From Knoxdaviesia capensis (Eukaryota; Ascomycota; Sordariomycetes; Microascales; Gondwanamycetaceae), in contig LNGK01000008.1 of assembly GCA_001510575.1 (NCBI GenBank), positions 5,094,981 to 5,158,980 of the forward strand: DNA of 64,000 nucleotides, written 5' to 3'. Position 1 is the stretch's first letter; every line of letters starts with the position of its first letter. The translations under genes were made by a program, and so were the position numbers. Under the pieces are notes generated by a model that ran no database searches, was not told the DNA's origin, and worked only from the letters and a program-made list of their open reading frames with translations. Below, piece by piece: positions 1 through 11,388 of the stretch.

Positions 1-246
1 CCGTACACCACATCCATCTAGCTGAAATTTAGGTTTCCTGTTTTTTTTGGGGTGCCAATAAAGGTACTATTCTAATAATCGTAAAGAGCAAAAAAGATTC
101 TGGGGAATATTGTTCATAATGACGACTCGTTCGTTAAGCAGCGGGATGCAAGGACGTGGATGGCCGCCGCAGGTCTGCATTGACGATGTTTGCCGCGATC
201 GTGGGGATAAACGGTGGGCGGTTGCTCGCACGCGCACACATTGCAT

Positions 247-1972
247 TTAGGCAACGGTGGGGGTAGCCTCAACCTCGGCCTCGATACCGTTGGACTCGCC
301 CTCGGCGGCCTTGTCGGTCTTGTCGGGGCTGTCAATGGCAACCTTGACCTCGATCTGGCGGCCCTCGACCTCCTTCAGGTTCATCTCGGAGATGGCCTTC
401 TGCTGCATCTCCTCAGACTCAAGGGTGACAAATCCGAAGCCACGGCCCTTGCGAGCTTCGCCACGAGCCTGGAGCTTCTTGATCATATAAGAAGGGATCG
501 GGCGGAGAGCAACCTTGGCCGACACCGGCTTGTAATCGGTGAACAACTGCTTGAGCTATTGGAGGATAAGAAGAGGTTGGTGAGCAATCGAATTTCAGGA
601 TGGCGGCCAGACAAAACAGAGGTGCGCATATATCCAGCGGGGATCGGAGATTCTGGAAACAGACATACCTTTTCCTCGGTGAGATCGTAAGGCAGGTTGG
701 TGACCATGACCTTGACCTTGGACTGAATGCCGTTGTCAGGGGGACCCTTGTGAGTCTTTCGCTTAGGGGACTTGGACTTGGACTTGGTGGTCTGTTGTAG
801 TAACGATAACTGTGTTAGTAACCCGTTGTCAAAACATTTCAAAGCGAATAGACTGAGGATAATCACTGGTTCACCGTACCTTGGTGGCAGAAACCTCGGC
901 CTCCTCAGTCGGGGCAACAGAGGTAGCGTCTCCAACGGGGGCGGCATCGGTCTTCTCGTCCTTCTTGCCACCCTGGGCCTGCGTTGTCGAAAAGGAAATC
1001 GAGTCAGTACGGGTTTCGGGAATGCAATGGTTGATATACATCAGGTCGGCTTACGCGGCGTCTGGTGCGGCCACCAGCACGGCCTGAGGCCTGGCGGCGG
1101 GGACCATCGGTGGGGGTACCCTCGGTGGTGTTCTCCTGGGGCATCCGCGCAAGCTGAACGGACACCTTACGCTCCAGGACCAGCTTGTGGTTCAGCTCAG
1201 TGATAGCGCGCTGGGCTTCTTCGGGGGTGGCCACATCGACAAAGGCATATCCGACGGACTTCTGGGTGTGAGGGTTCTTCGGGATAGAAACAGACTTGCT
1301 GTATGATTAAAAAAAAATTCTGTCAGTAAACCAGGTTTTGGTGACAAGTTGATTGGCCTGTGAATAATGTTCGATATGCATATAACCCATATAATGCATG
1401 TAACGGGACAGGGCAAGAAAAGTTTTTGTAGTGGAAAAAAATTAGGGCTTGCATCTCCCAGTAGGGGAGAGGGGGGGATGTGATGAGCGACTGCGTCTAT
1501 TCATCAAAATGCAATCAACACCTCTTACGATACTCTCAAAGAGTATGAAGTGGCTTTTCTGACGCATCTAATTCCATGAAAATTCAAGTTATTGAAGCCC
1601 CACATAGCCACATAGAAGCTGGGGTTGCTGTGAGCACGACAGCACAGGACACCAAACTTGGTGCAATGAGTGAGGCTGTCTGAATATGGGAATCGCTTAA
1701 GGTGGCAGAAAGGGAATGGGATTCGAATGGAGCAATACGTACACATCAAATCCCTCGAAGAACTCCTCCAACTGATCATCGGTAGCAGCATAGGCGACGT
1801 TACCAAGATAAAGGCGACGTCCCTCGGCAACACTGGTGTGATCAACATCAGTGCCGTTGGTTTTACCCTCTCCAACAGAGGCAGGTTCCTTGTCGTTCAC
1901 GGACAACTTGGCCAAGTCGGCAACAGGGACGGCCACACCATTGGTGGCGGTGGCATCGGTAGCAGCAGACAT
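247..1972 (-). CDS. two-RRM RNA-binding protein, five exons
   Basis: Exons read on the minus strand are 1972-1743, 1298-1055, 978-880, 791-669 and 555-247, giving 334 residues. All junctions are GT-AG and keep frame. RRM1 lies at about residues 52-129, with RNP2 as LYLGNV and RNP1 as KSVGYAFV. A basic Arg/Gly linker (RRQASGRAGGRTRRR) and a Ser/Lys-rich stretch (KSKSKSPKRK) follow. RRM2 lies at about 211-306, with RNP2 as VMVTNL and RNP1 as KGRGFGFV; a longer loop separates its first helix from RNP1. The tail is acidic. The family binds single-stranded RNA, so a role in mRNA processing, stability or translation is inferred; the target is not visible. The start is the ATG just upstream of the first RRM, preceded by stops. 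Intron 1 is 444 nt, several times longer than the other three (76, 88 and 113 nt). The family call is firm; orthology to a named yeast gene is not claimed. Confidence 0.9.
1299..1742 (-). other. unusually long first intron of the RRM gene (444 nt)
   Basis: The donor is GTACGT directly after exon 1 and the acceptor is TACAG before the exon that begins with the K-S-V-S-I-P peptide. The intron splits RRM1 between its first helix and second strand. Nothing inside reads as a convincing exon. Its length stands out in this window, where most introns are 52-113 nt. Confidence 0.8.
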
Positions 1973-2990
1973 TGTGATTGTTTTTTTCCTTGGTTTTGGC
2001 TTGGGAAAAAAAGTATAGGCGATATATTCCTTCAAAAGACGCGAAGTGAGAAATGTGGGGAGAAGATTAAAAAAGGGTGAGATTGAATAAGAAAAGAAAA
2101 GTCGTTGTTTCTTGTCGAGACGTGGGGAAGATCGAAAACACACAACAGGACCTGCTGGAGTGACGACTTTTATGGTCTTTTCTGGTGATTTAGACGCGAG
2201 CGCGTGAGAGGATCAGGAACAGAATATATTGGGTGAATGTGGTGTTTTCCCTTGGATTATCAATAGGGGGAACCTGTGAAAGGCAAAGATTGGCGTTGGA
2301 ACTGAGGGTATCAGGGTAGCTTGATGCCCTAGAAAATATTGGCAGAATTGACTGGCGTCGGCGCGAAACGCGTTGGCACAAGATGTGGCTCGGATTGTCT
2401 GGCTTGTGATGGGGGACGAAGAGTGAAAGGGAAAAAAAGGAAGAAAAAAAAAAGGAAGGGAAAAAATTTCGAATAGGAGATGGAGCGAAGATCATTTTAT
2501 CTTGTAAGCAGCATGACCTTTTTTTGGTCTAGGCCCCCCTTCCCATCAAAAACAGGTGTCCTCCAAATTTGGTAGTTGGTGGCATGGGTTAGTCTTGCCC
2601 TGTGTGGTTGGAGTGGTGGCGCAAACTTTGGGGGGAAGGAAGTACTTCAGAGCTTTTTGGAAGGTGTGAGATACACTGAAACGACACCACCTTAAACCTC
2701 TTGCCACTTCTCACGTCTGCAGCTCTACAGGTCGGTTCTAACTGTAGCGAGTCAAGAGCAAGTCCCAGCATCGGGACGGAGTCATCGCTGCCTGCGAGAG
2801 TGATTAGGGCACTCTGAATTGGCTGGGCAAAATCCATCCATCATATCTTTTGGCTCCTACCATTCGAATGATGTCCTTCTCACCCGTCCGTTTTTGCCAT
2901 GTTGCACCTCCGGGCTGAGTAACAAAGTCAGGAGACCAGAAATGAGAGGAAGAGAGGGGAAGCATGATACGATTTGCCCAGCACTTTTCT

Positions 2991-3010
2991 ATGTACTGTA
3001 TGTACAGTAG
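2991..3010. repeat. TACTGTA/TACAGTA inverted motif cluster
   Basis: Both orientations of the 7-mer occur within 20 bases (TGTACTGTATGTACAGTAG), making an inverted repeat. It lies about 1 kb upstream of the RRM start codon. It is the only copy outside the two large gene-free regions. Confidence 0.7.
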
Positions 3011-5258
3011 GTCCGGAAGGTTGGTACTTACAACCCCCTTTTATCCTCACCATCACCGGATGTTCAGGACATCACGACTGGGCCTTGAGATCGGTGCGCC
3101 AGGCTTTATTCTTGACGGTGCGATTATGTAAGTTGAGCCCTGATGTCGGAGTCATGTCTTTTCCTAGTCATTCCTTCTTCAACTTTATTTCATCTATTGC
3201 ATGACTGATCGTCTCATCCTCGGGAAGGAGCGACTAATAACTAACGGCCGACTAGTTTCATGCAATCTGTTGGTCGGGAAAGGGCCACCACCAATACTCC
3301 CAGATGACATTTGGAAAGCTTCATATTCGTAAGCGGTAGACTCATCTTACTGTGTTCGTGCAGAGAAGGAGTAGGAACAGAGTGCGGCGCAACTTACACC
3401 ACTCCTTTTTTTTACGAACCCAGGGGGATGTCGTCTAGGAAACAAAGAAAAAGTGTACGCAAGCTGCTCGAACCAAGAACTTTACCGTTTAAGTCATGGA
3501 TGAAGTGCCAGATTTCCTCATTTCCCTCTTCCCATCCCAAAGCTCTGTGTTCCATGCCCCCAATTTCCGCGTTGGGTATCATTGAAACATCTCCAGAAGA
3601 GTTCTGGCGAGTTGCAAGAGCTATCGTTATGCTTCTTCTTCTTGTTAACTTGACGAAGCAAGGCCTTCCAACAAGCCATTCCGCATCACCGTTTGAAGTG
3701 GGCTATCCTCTGCAGCTTCCAGCAACAGCAGTCGTGCAAAAAATCGAAAGCTTTCAGTTGGTTCGCTAGAAGACGAAGAAGGCACAAGCGGCGGCAGCCG
3801 GCAAGCAAACAAACATTGAGGATGGTACCGGAGAAATTTTACGGGGGTCGTGTGCTGCATCTGGTCTGTTGTCTGTTCCTGGCTCGTTTCGTTATATTTA
3901 GCAGGGGTGGCCATAATAAAATCCAATGAAACAGAAGCTACCCACCCCCTTTCCTTCGTTGAAACAGGAACCAGCTACGCAACCGCAACCTAAGGAAGGA
4001 AGCTATTGCCCCGAAAGCAAGCAGTTCGACAGGCTCTTTTGATAGAAAAGGGGTCAACCCTAGCAGCTACCCTAATCAAAGCCCATTCTCTTCATCCGGT
4101 TATAGCTTGCGTAGGTACTACTGTGAATGTCGTGGACTCGTTGTGCTGGCCAGATTGCTAATACTCAGTAACTCTGCCAACCAGAAATGGCTTCGCTGGC
4201 GAGAAGAGGAAAAATTGTTCACCCGTAATTTGGGCATCCGCAATTTCATTTCGGTGATGCACAGTCGCATATATTTTCGCAAATAAGGATCCAGAAGGAG
4301 AGGCCCAACTCCAAGCCAGCTTTGTTGATATTGGCATCCCGGTCATAGCAAGCATGCTGGAACAAGCGGAAACTAAATGATGGCTTTATATTACGCTATG
4401 CAACCCCTTGTCGACGAGGTCGAAAAAGATCCAAGTTTAAAATCAAATTCCCTCCCCGTTACGAGGTTGGTAAGCTTTAAACTGTTCGTACCCCCTGATA
4501 TTTTCAAGCCTTTCAGAGTTCAGATGAAATTTGGCCGTTCTGGGCTCTACCCGTCGGACTACGGAACATTCTCATTCCTGGTAGAAGAAGGAAGAAACTC
4601 AGGGGCGAACTCGGCTTGGTCTCAAAGTTCGGCCAGAAACTCCCAGTTTGCTCTGCCACACACAAACACTTCGCGGCACGTACCAACGCACACAACGAAG
4701 CAGAAAGTTAGGGTTTGAAACCCTGATGGTGGTATTTGCGGATAGCCATGAATTGTTTGTTTCCTGAGAGAGGAGACGATAACTAAGACGGAGTCGTCGT
4801 CTAATGCTACACCCTCCTATTAATATTGACATAGCCTACTACCCATTCTTGAGACGAGATCGAGAGAGAGATAGAAGAGAAGATTTTCTTTTTTCCTTCC
4901 TATATAATGACTCCACATTTTCCCTCGCGGGAAAAAAAAAACCCCCCCCAACCCTTCTTCACACATTTAGGCCCACACGCACGTCAAATATGCAATGCAG
5001 CATCGGCAGACGCAAACTGGATGTCTAGCAAGAATCAGCTGAACCAAAGTCACGCGTATGCACACATGAATGTTTTGTCTCGTGTGGATATTTGTGATTC
5101 CCTAATTTGTTGGCCAAATAGAGCCTGCATGTTATATATGAATATTCTATCCACGCCAGCCCTAAGTAACACCACTTGATAGCCTCATTCTAGAAGGAAA
5201 CATCAGAATGAATCACTTGCTCTCGATAGGTTAGAGAGCTTTGGATGGCATATGTGTG

Positions 5259-5272
5259 TTAGGGTTAGGGTT
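5259..5272 (+). repeat. interstitial telomere-type repeat, TTAGGG twice plus TT
   Basis: Reads TTAGGGTTAGGGTT. TTAGGG is the telomere repeat of most filamentous fungi. Two units are too few for a former chromosome end and could instead be a telobox-type protein binding site. It lies next to the HET-like relic and AT-rich DNA, as often seen in subtelomere-like accessory patches. Confidence 0.7.
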
Positions 5273-5365
5273 GTGTGGTTGATTACTTGCGATAATACTG
5301 AGTGGCTAACTGGCCATGATGATGAGTGAAAGAAGGAAAGAATCTTTGATAATGAACTAGCATGG

Positions 5366-5955
5366 CTAGTTTAGGCTTCCCGGCGTTTGAGACCCTAAGT
5401 TGATGAAGCAAATGAAAAAGAATTCTCTCAACTGACATAAACACATATTCTCCACAGCAACTTCCTGTGCAATGAGCTCTTCAGGTAACATCCTCAAATC
5501 ACGGTTGACCACCTCTCCGGTGTTCAGGTTCCGGACTTCACCGAAGAATTCGGGGTCATCTTGAACCCGCCCCCGACTCGGCGTAGCCACTTCGGCCGAT
5601 GGGAACCGCCCCCGTATTAACCCGCCACAGAGTGCGTAAGCATAGGCATCGCCGATGATCCCTCGTCCGCTCACGTCCTGGTCGTCGCGACGCTCAGGGG
5701 CTGGCTTCCACCCGTGCACGGTTTCCCACCATGCGCCATAGGGTTAGTGGGCTCAACAGCCGATATACGAGCCACTTTGACGGCGGCCACTTGCACGATG
5801 TCCTGTCGGGCGACAGCAGACGGGTCACACAGCAGCTGAGGCCTGCCGCGCACTCTTGGTACATGAAGGCAAACTCTTTTTACCAAGAGGTCGGGTACCC
5901 ACGATGGGCATACAACAACCCGGGGCCTCAGTTGGCATTTTGCCTGGCAGTCCAT
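5366..5955 (-). pseudogene. broken HET-like (heterokaryon incompatibility) C-terminal relic
   Basis: Two minus-strand frames carry peptide that reads like one protein. The upstream frame has PSWVPD, then a Q-D-I-V-Q-V-A-A-V-K-V stretch, and ends around EPTNP. The downstream frame resumes near 5740 with PYGAWWETVHGWKPAPE, then GIIGDAYAYALCGGLIRG, and runs to a stop at 5366. Fungal HET proteins often carry, C-terminal to the HET domain, a W-x-PDW segment, an L-x-V-x-G-x-x-x-D-x-I segment and a final G-[ED]-x-Y-x-H-G-x-[ML]-x-G segment; the pieces seen resemble these in order. The frame change, the missing N-terminal HET domain and a VPDL in place of VPDW argue for a decayed copy. An unrecognised intron at the frame change cannot be excluded. 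The similarity is by eye only. Confidence 0.4.
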
Positions 5956-6523
5956 GCGAGCGAAGCGCTATCTGTGCTAGTGTCGCCTGACTGGAGTGTG
6001 ATACTGGGCAGAATTTCGCCTCAAGTTGATGTGTGGCACCTTTCTAACTTATCAGTGATATAAATGGGCAGCTCCCAAACCTCACCATTGGGTTAAGCTT
6101 TCAATATAACTCAAAGTAAAGTATCTTTCCTTCTGCCCTACACACCTTGCCTCTAATGTCTATCACTCAAACCATTTCTCACACCATCATCAACTCTTTC
6201 AAACTCGTCAAGATGGGAGACACAGCCATTCCTTGATCTGTTATATCTGAACGCTAGCCAACACAACCGCAAGAAGATGCTTCTGAGTGCCGAGATCCTG
6301 TTCCTGAGTGCGCAAATCTTGTCTCCGGGCCTCAAGATGGAAGTTTTGAATCCCAGACGCCTTAGCCAGAGGGAGATCGCCCACCAGATAGCAGTCATAT
6401 CTCCCCGAGCCCGCCGACCATGGAGTTTTCGGACGGCCCCTAGATTTTCAGTGGGAGTACCGGCGGCGATCACCTCCAGCCGGGTCAGACTCGTCGTTTA
6501 TACGCCGTGATTACTGGTCAGAT
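5956..6523. other. intergenic region between HET-like relic and hypothetical gene
   Basis: No supportable gene. Frames on both strands are about 75-110 codons long and motif-free. A plus-strand frame open from about 6390 leads into the first exon of the next gene, so the true start of that gene could lie slightly further upstream than annotated. Confidence 0.4.
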
Positions 6524-7475
6524 ATGTGCCTGATCAGCTTACTCATTGCGTGCATATTGCCATTGTGCTTCTTCGCCCTCTTTCGTAAGTTGATCGAAAT
6601 AAAGGAGCCGATTCTGAAGAGACTCGACCTGGACAGGTTTTTCTCAGACAGAAGGCACAACTAGCTTGTACAATACAAGTGCGGAACCAAAAAGCGTGCA
6701 AGATCTCAGAAATACCATCAACAAGTGGGAATCTGAAGAAGATAGAGTCAAGGTCCCAAACACTCTCTATGTCTCCGTGGTTCTTTCAGGTGCAGCAATT
6801 CTGGGCCTAAAACTTGGAGAGCAAATTGAAGTCGTTGACACCTTCACACTGCTTTATCTACGTGGGTTAAAGCAGGGTTTTCCGTGCTTATGGCCAAGAC
6901 TCTGCTTGTTAGGGCCTGGCCCTGGGTTGACTTCCTGCGTGGCCGAGTTTACTGCCATAGTGTCTAAGTTACATTCAGTGACAAGAGTCCACGAACAAGA
7001 TATCCTGGAAAACCTCCTGGACTTCGACAACTCGCGGCTAACGAGGATGTCGGGGCCATATAGCGCGGGTTTTCAGCAAAAGGAGATGGGCGAACGGCTC
7101 GGATTTCTGGCTGACGTCCCTATCCACAACAAGACGATGATTCGAATCGGCATGGTTCCTATCGAGTGTGCGCTTGATCCGCCGGTGTCCCATATTATCA
7201 AGGTAGACATGAGACATAGTGAGATGAAAGACTATCCCCAACGTGACCCCAGTGACAAGTCCCAGACGCGCCTGCATATGATTTGCAAAACATTGACACA
7301 ACTTGCAGAAGAGAATACACATATGCTGGTGTTGGTACCCTTCAATATCGACCAACTGGGGGCCATCGGCGGATCACTATGTCGAATACTTCCCCACACC
7401 CCGTACCGGCATTGTGTGACCAAGATGGCCTCGGCGGCTGAGAACACCGCTTCAAAAATGGAGACCGAGGAATGA
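6524..7475 (+). CDS. hypothetical protein with N-terminal hydrophobic segment, two exons
   Basis: Proposed exons are 6524-6584 and 6637-7475, separated by a 52-nt GT-AG intron (donor GTAAGT); the product is 299 residues. I infer this because the long frame of exon 2 has no ATG for its first 130 codons. The splice joins it in frame to a segment starting MCLISLLIACILPLCFFALF, a strong signal anchor or transmembrane stretch. The rest has mixed soluble composition with an acidic, Met-containing tail (KMETEE). I recognise no domain. Its size and the absence of low complexity favour a real gene. It sits between the HET-like relic and an AT-rich stretch, so it may be lineage-specific. The start codon and intron are predictions; a longer N-terminus is possible. 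Confidence 0.45.
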
Positions 7476-8346
7476 GAGAGTGTGTGAACAGCACGTACGG
7501 ACATCGGCTGGCGAGCCAGTAAGAATTCAACTTCTCGGTTTGGAGGATTTTTTAAGGAAGAAGGGTTAATGCAGTATTATTTCATAATGTGGAATTTATA
7601 TAAAACTCTATTAGGAAGATGAATGCCAAAGATATATCCTATTTCCACTTTACCTACCGAGTTAATTAATTAACATTTCTTATATATATATCTTAGCAGT
7701 AGATTCAAGACCTCTATGATAGTAGTTATAAGTTAGTTACACTTACTGAGCATATAACTTACCTGAGTTCCAAGTAGTTCCACTACTATTGAATAGAATA
7801 AACAATGGCACGCTTAAATTGAATTCCATAAGGTTGATCGAGATCCATTAGAATCCCAAGTTGATGCATGTAGTCTATATCAATCACGTGACGACCATTA
7901 AATTCGAGGTGTTCCTCTTACCAAACCCATTATATCGCTATAAGTCACTTTTCACAGGTCACAGAAATTTTCTATTTCTCCAACTACACTTCTCCCTCTC
8001 CCGGACCCTAAAGCGCCCACAGCTATTATCCCCTCTCCATTTTCTAAAGGCATCAGATGAATATCTTATGAGTCACAATACAGCCCTTCTATGGCTTCGA
8101 AATTCTCGGCCTCCTGAAAAAAGTTAGTCCGGTGATTGTGCGCAAGCCCCGCCAAGCCGATGCCGGAGGTTGTCCGGCGTATCAAACAATTGCCCAATAT
8201 TTTTTCCCAGTATTCTTTTCCAGTTTTCTTTTCTCCTCCTCCTTTCCCCCTTCATGACCATTGCTCATTAGATACCGTAAACACCCTCAAGGCTCAAGGC
8301 AACCCTCTCGCATTCTTCCCTCCCCCCGGGGTGAACAGTCCCGAAA
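7476..8346. other. AT-rich intergenic region upstream of tah18
   Basis: About 870 bases. The first half (7550-7860) is clearly AT-rich with many TpA steps, such as TTAATTAATTAA and a TATATATATAT run. That is compatible with a decayed repeat. The second half becomes CT-rich and presumably holds the promoter and leader of tah18. No gene is seen. Confidence 0.5.
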
Positions 8347-11300
8347 ATGGAGGCCGACCCCGACCACTGCGACCTGATCGACCCGGTCGAGCCGGCCGAC
8401 ATCCCCGGTCGGTCTCTCCTAATAGCCTATGGCACGGAGACCGGAAACAGCCAAGAAATTGCCGACGAGCTGGGCCAGTGGACGCAGAGGTTCCATTTTA
8501 AAACCGATGTGTTGCCCATGGACGACGTGCAGATGGTAAGGGAGAGAACCCTAAAGCACGGCATTCTGAATTATATTCAATCTGACACCGTTTATTTTCT
8601 CACCTTTCTTAGAGCAGTCTCCTGCAGTATACCCTGGTGGTATTTGTAATTTCCACCACCGGTCTCGGAGATATGCCGGGAAACGCCGTGACGTTTTGGA
8701 GGAGGCTGTTGCGGAAGAAACTGCCGCCGAACTGCCTGGACGGCATGAAGTACACGATGTTCGGTCTCGGAGACAGTTCCTACTCACAGTGAGCTTTCCT
8801 GCAGTTCTTGTTTTGCGTACTGCATTATCCCTCCTGCCAAGTATTGACACTAACACCGTGGTAGATTCAACTGGGCATCTCGGAAGCTGCACAACCGCTT
8901 GGTGCAGCTTGGGGCAACTCTCTTCTTTGAGAGGGAGGAAGCCGATGATATGCATCCTGATGGGTAGGTCTCACTCGCTTTATCTATTGTGTTGATTGTG
9001 TTGATTGCAGCCGCTTTCACTCGCCGTATTGTTGTTTCCTGAGTCCATTGCTGTTGCCCTGAATCAACGTGGTCACAAGTGTGGCTTGAAAATGACTTCT
9101 CATATGGTCCATTCGTGATAGCTTCACTTTCATTCTTTCATCCCCAGTCGCCTCTAGTGCACATAGGGTTTCATTTCAGAAAAATACAAAAGGCTTCAGT
9201 AGAAACAGATCTCTTGTTGTCCTTTGAAATTTTTCTTGCCTTTTCCCTTTCTTTTCTTCTCCATATTCATCCTGCCCCATCCATTCACCCCTTTTGGTTT
9301 GATAGCTTGGTTTCATTCACTGTTTCCTCTATACTGCTCTCCCCATTTTCCATCAAAGAAGTCACTCAGCATTGCTCTTGAAGGTTACTTGAAACTGGAT
9401 TAATTCTCTAGGTTCAGTCTCACTTGAATAAGGTTTGTGATCCTGAATTACGATAGTTGCCCATTTCCTGTTCAGGGGCAGCATCAATGGTGGCTCAACT
9501 CTCAAGCGAGAGAGTTAGTTTGATACAGGATTTAATGGGTTTCACTTTCACATACTCATTGGATTTCATTGGAATTAATTATCAGGTAACGATTTCTTGT
9601 TATTGAAGATTGTAAGCTAATGCCTGAACGTTTGAAACATTCTCTAGACTCGACGGATATTATATTCGTTGGTCCTCGAAATTCAGAACCTATCTGAATT
9701 CCGAGTACCCCCTTCCCGACGGTCTGAAGTCAATCCCAGATTCGACACCGCTTGCACCGCGGTACAAACTCAAGTTCGGCGAAATGCGTCCCCAGAGAAC
9801 ATGGGTGGTGCCGGACCTCCCGTCGGTGATGGAAGAAGCCATGGACGGGGCACACCCCCCCGTCCTTGGCAATGAACACACCAGCCGCGAGCCCGGCGAC
9901 CACCACAAAGTGCCGCCATTCTACAACACCGAGACTTCGGCCGCCCAAAGCCACCGCGGCCTCCCGTATCTCACCAACGAAGTCGACGACAAGGTGCCCG
10001 GCCAGAGCATCGCCCGCCGCCGCGTCGACCGCCCCAACGAACTCAAAGACGCCGCACAGAAGCACGCTGTCCAGCAGGTGCCCACTGTGCCCGTGCTCCC
10101 GCCCGAGCTTCTCCTGCCCGTGCCCCACATGCGAGTGTGCCGGGTAATCAACAACGCGCGCGTCACCTCACCCCACCACTGGCAGGATACCCGGCTGATC
10201 ACTTTTGAAGTCATCCTTCCGCCGGGCAAAACACCCACTGACATGGAGATCGTACCGTTAGACACTGTAACTGTCTATCCGAAGAACTCGCCCGATGATG
10301 TGGATGCCCTGATCAACTGGATGGGATGGCAGGATGCGGCCGACTGCGCGGTCCAATGGCCAGACAAGCCGGACCTGAAGCCTCCCGGCATGTACTGCCA
10401 CGCCGACTCAACCCTGCGCGATATCCTGACCCACAATCTGGATATTCGCGCCGTGCCGAAGCGCAGCTTCCTCCGGGCGATTTCGTACTTCGCCGCGAGC
10501 ATTGAACAGCGCGACCGGCTCCTGGAACTGACCGACCTGAAGTACTCGGATGAGTTCTTCGACTATGCCCCGCGACCCCGCCGCTCCATCCTCGAAGTGC
10601 TCCAGGAGTTCACCTCTGTGCGTGTGCCCGCTGAGATGGCTGTCGAGGTGTTCCCGGTCATGCGAGGCCGCCAGTACAGCATTGCCGGCCCCGGTCCACC
10701 CCGTGGCCGCCCCCACCTGCCAGTCTCGGACCGTCTTGCCAACACCGGCCGCGTGACGTTTGAGATCCTGATCGCACTGGTGAAATACAAGACCGTGCTC
10801 CGGCGCCAGCGCCTAGGTGTATGCTCGAACTACCTCGACTACATCCAGCCCGGCACGCTCGTGTCACTCTCGTACAACCGGACCCGGACGCCGCTGCACA
10901 GCCTGCCGAACCTGAAGCGCCCGCTGGTGGTGATCGCTACCGGCACGGGAATTGCACCCGGCCGGTCGCTGATTCTTGATCGTGCACAGCGCTCGATCTC
11001 TGGCCTAGGCCGTACCGGCGTGGGCCGCGTGATCCTGTTCTTGGGCGTGCGCGACCGAGACACTGACTTGTACTTCTCGCAGAGCTGGCAGCATTTCGAG
11101 AGAACGCACGAGCTGGACTTTGCGCTGTGCCCGGCATTCTCGCGCCCGCAGACCGACCCCGACAAGTACCCCACGTACGTGCAGATGGGGATCGCGGCCC
11201 GCTCGCCGTCGATTGCGCAGGCGGTCAGCGAGAACGCGATTTTCTTTGTCTGCGGCGGGTCGAGCCGCATGGCCACGGCGGTGCGCGAGGCGGTGATGGA

Positions 11301-11388
11301 AGCGTTGGTGAAGGAAGGCGAGGCGCCGGACCTGGACACGGCAGAAGCGATAATGCAGGGTGTCCAGTGGGTCCAGGAGATCTGGTGA
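8347..11388 (+). CDS. tah18: NADPH-dependent diflavin reductase Tah18
   Basis: Exons 8347-8535, 8613-8788, 8865-8963 and 9648-11388 give 734 residues. Tah18 passes electrons from NADPH through FAD and FMN to Dre2 in cytosolic iron-sulfur cluster assembly. The flavodoxin-like FMN domain is at about residues 20-175, with YGTETGNSQEIADELG, STTGLGDMPGNA and FGLGDSSYSQFNWASRKL. The FAD-binding region has RQYSIAG near residue 496. The NADPH site includes TGTGIAPGRS near 584 and a late VCGGSSRMATAVREAV block. The chain ends in a conserved-type aromatic residue (VQEIW). The linker between the FMN and FAD parts (about 200-310) is long and Pro-rich, making the protein longer than the roughly 600-650 residues usual for the family. 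The NADPH loop reads ATGTG rather than the common GPGTG. It converges with the protease-like gene downstream. Domain order and splice frames make this a secure call. Confidence 0.93.
8964..9647 (+). other. 684-nt third intron of tah18 with internal AG|GT junction
   Basis: The donor GTAGGT follows ...MHPDG and the acceptor CTCTAG precedes LDGYYIRW; the two peptides are contiguous in the family. Frames inside are interrupted. At 9584-9587 an acceptor-like ATCAG abuts a donor-like GTAACG. From 9586 to 9647 the sequence is a complete 62-nt intron on its own, with a GCTAATG branch-like site. Another potential acceptor, GATTGCAG, ends at 9010. Confidence 0.75.

Larger units (their letters stand above)
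1973..5365. other. intergenic region upstream of the RRM gene
   Basis: About 3.4 kb without a supportable gene. Open frames here are short, overlap on both strands and show no motif. The first 500 bases probably carry the 5' leader and promoter of the minus-strand RRM gene. It holds one TACTGTA/TACAGTA cluster (2991-3010), a purine-rich stretch near 2430-2470 and an A/C homopolymer run at about 4928-4950. A telomere-type doublet sits at 5259-5272. Confidence 0.6.

Noticed and set aside
9079..9381. 100-codon frame inside tah18 intron 3 as a cassette exon
   Set aside because: Including it would break the flavodoxin domain continuity between MHPDG and LDGYY, and it does not join in frame to both sides.
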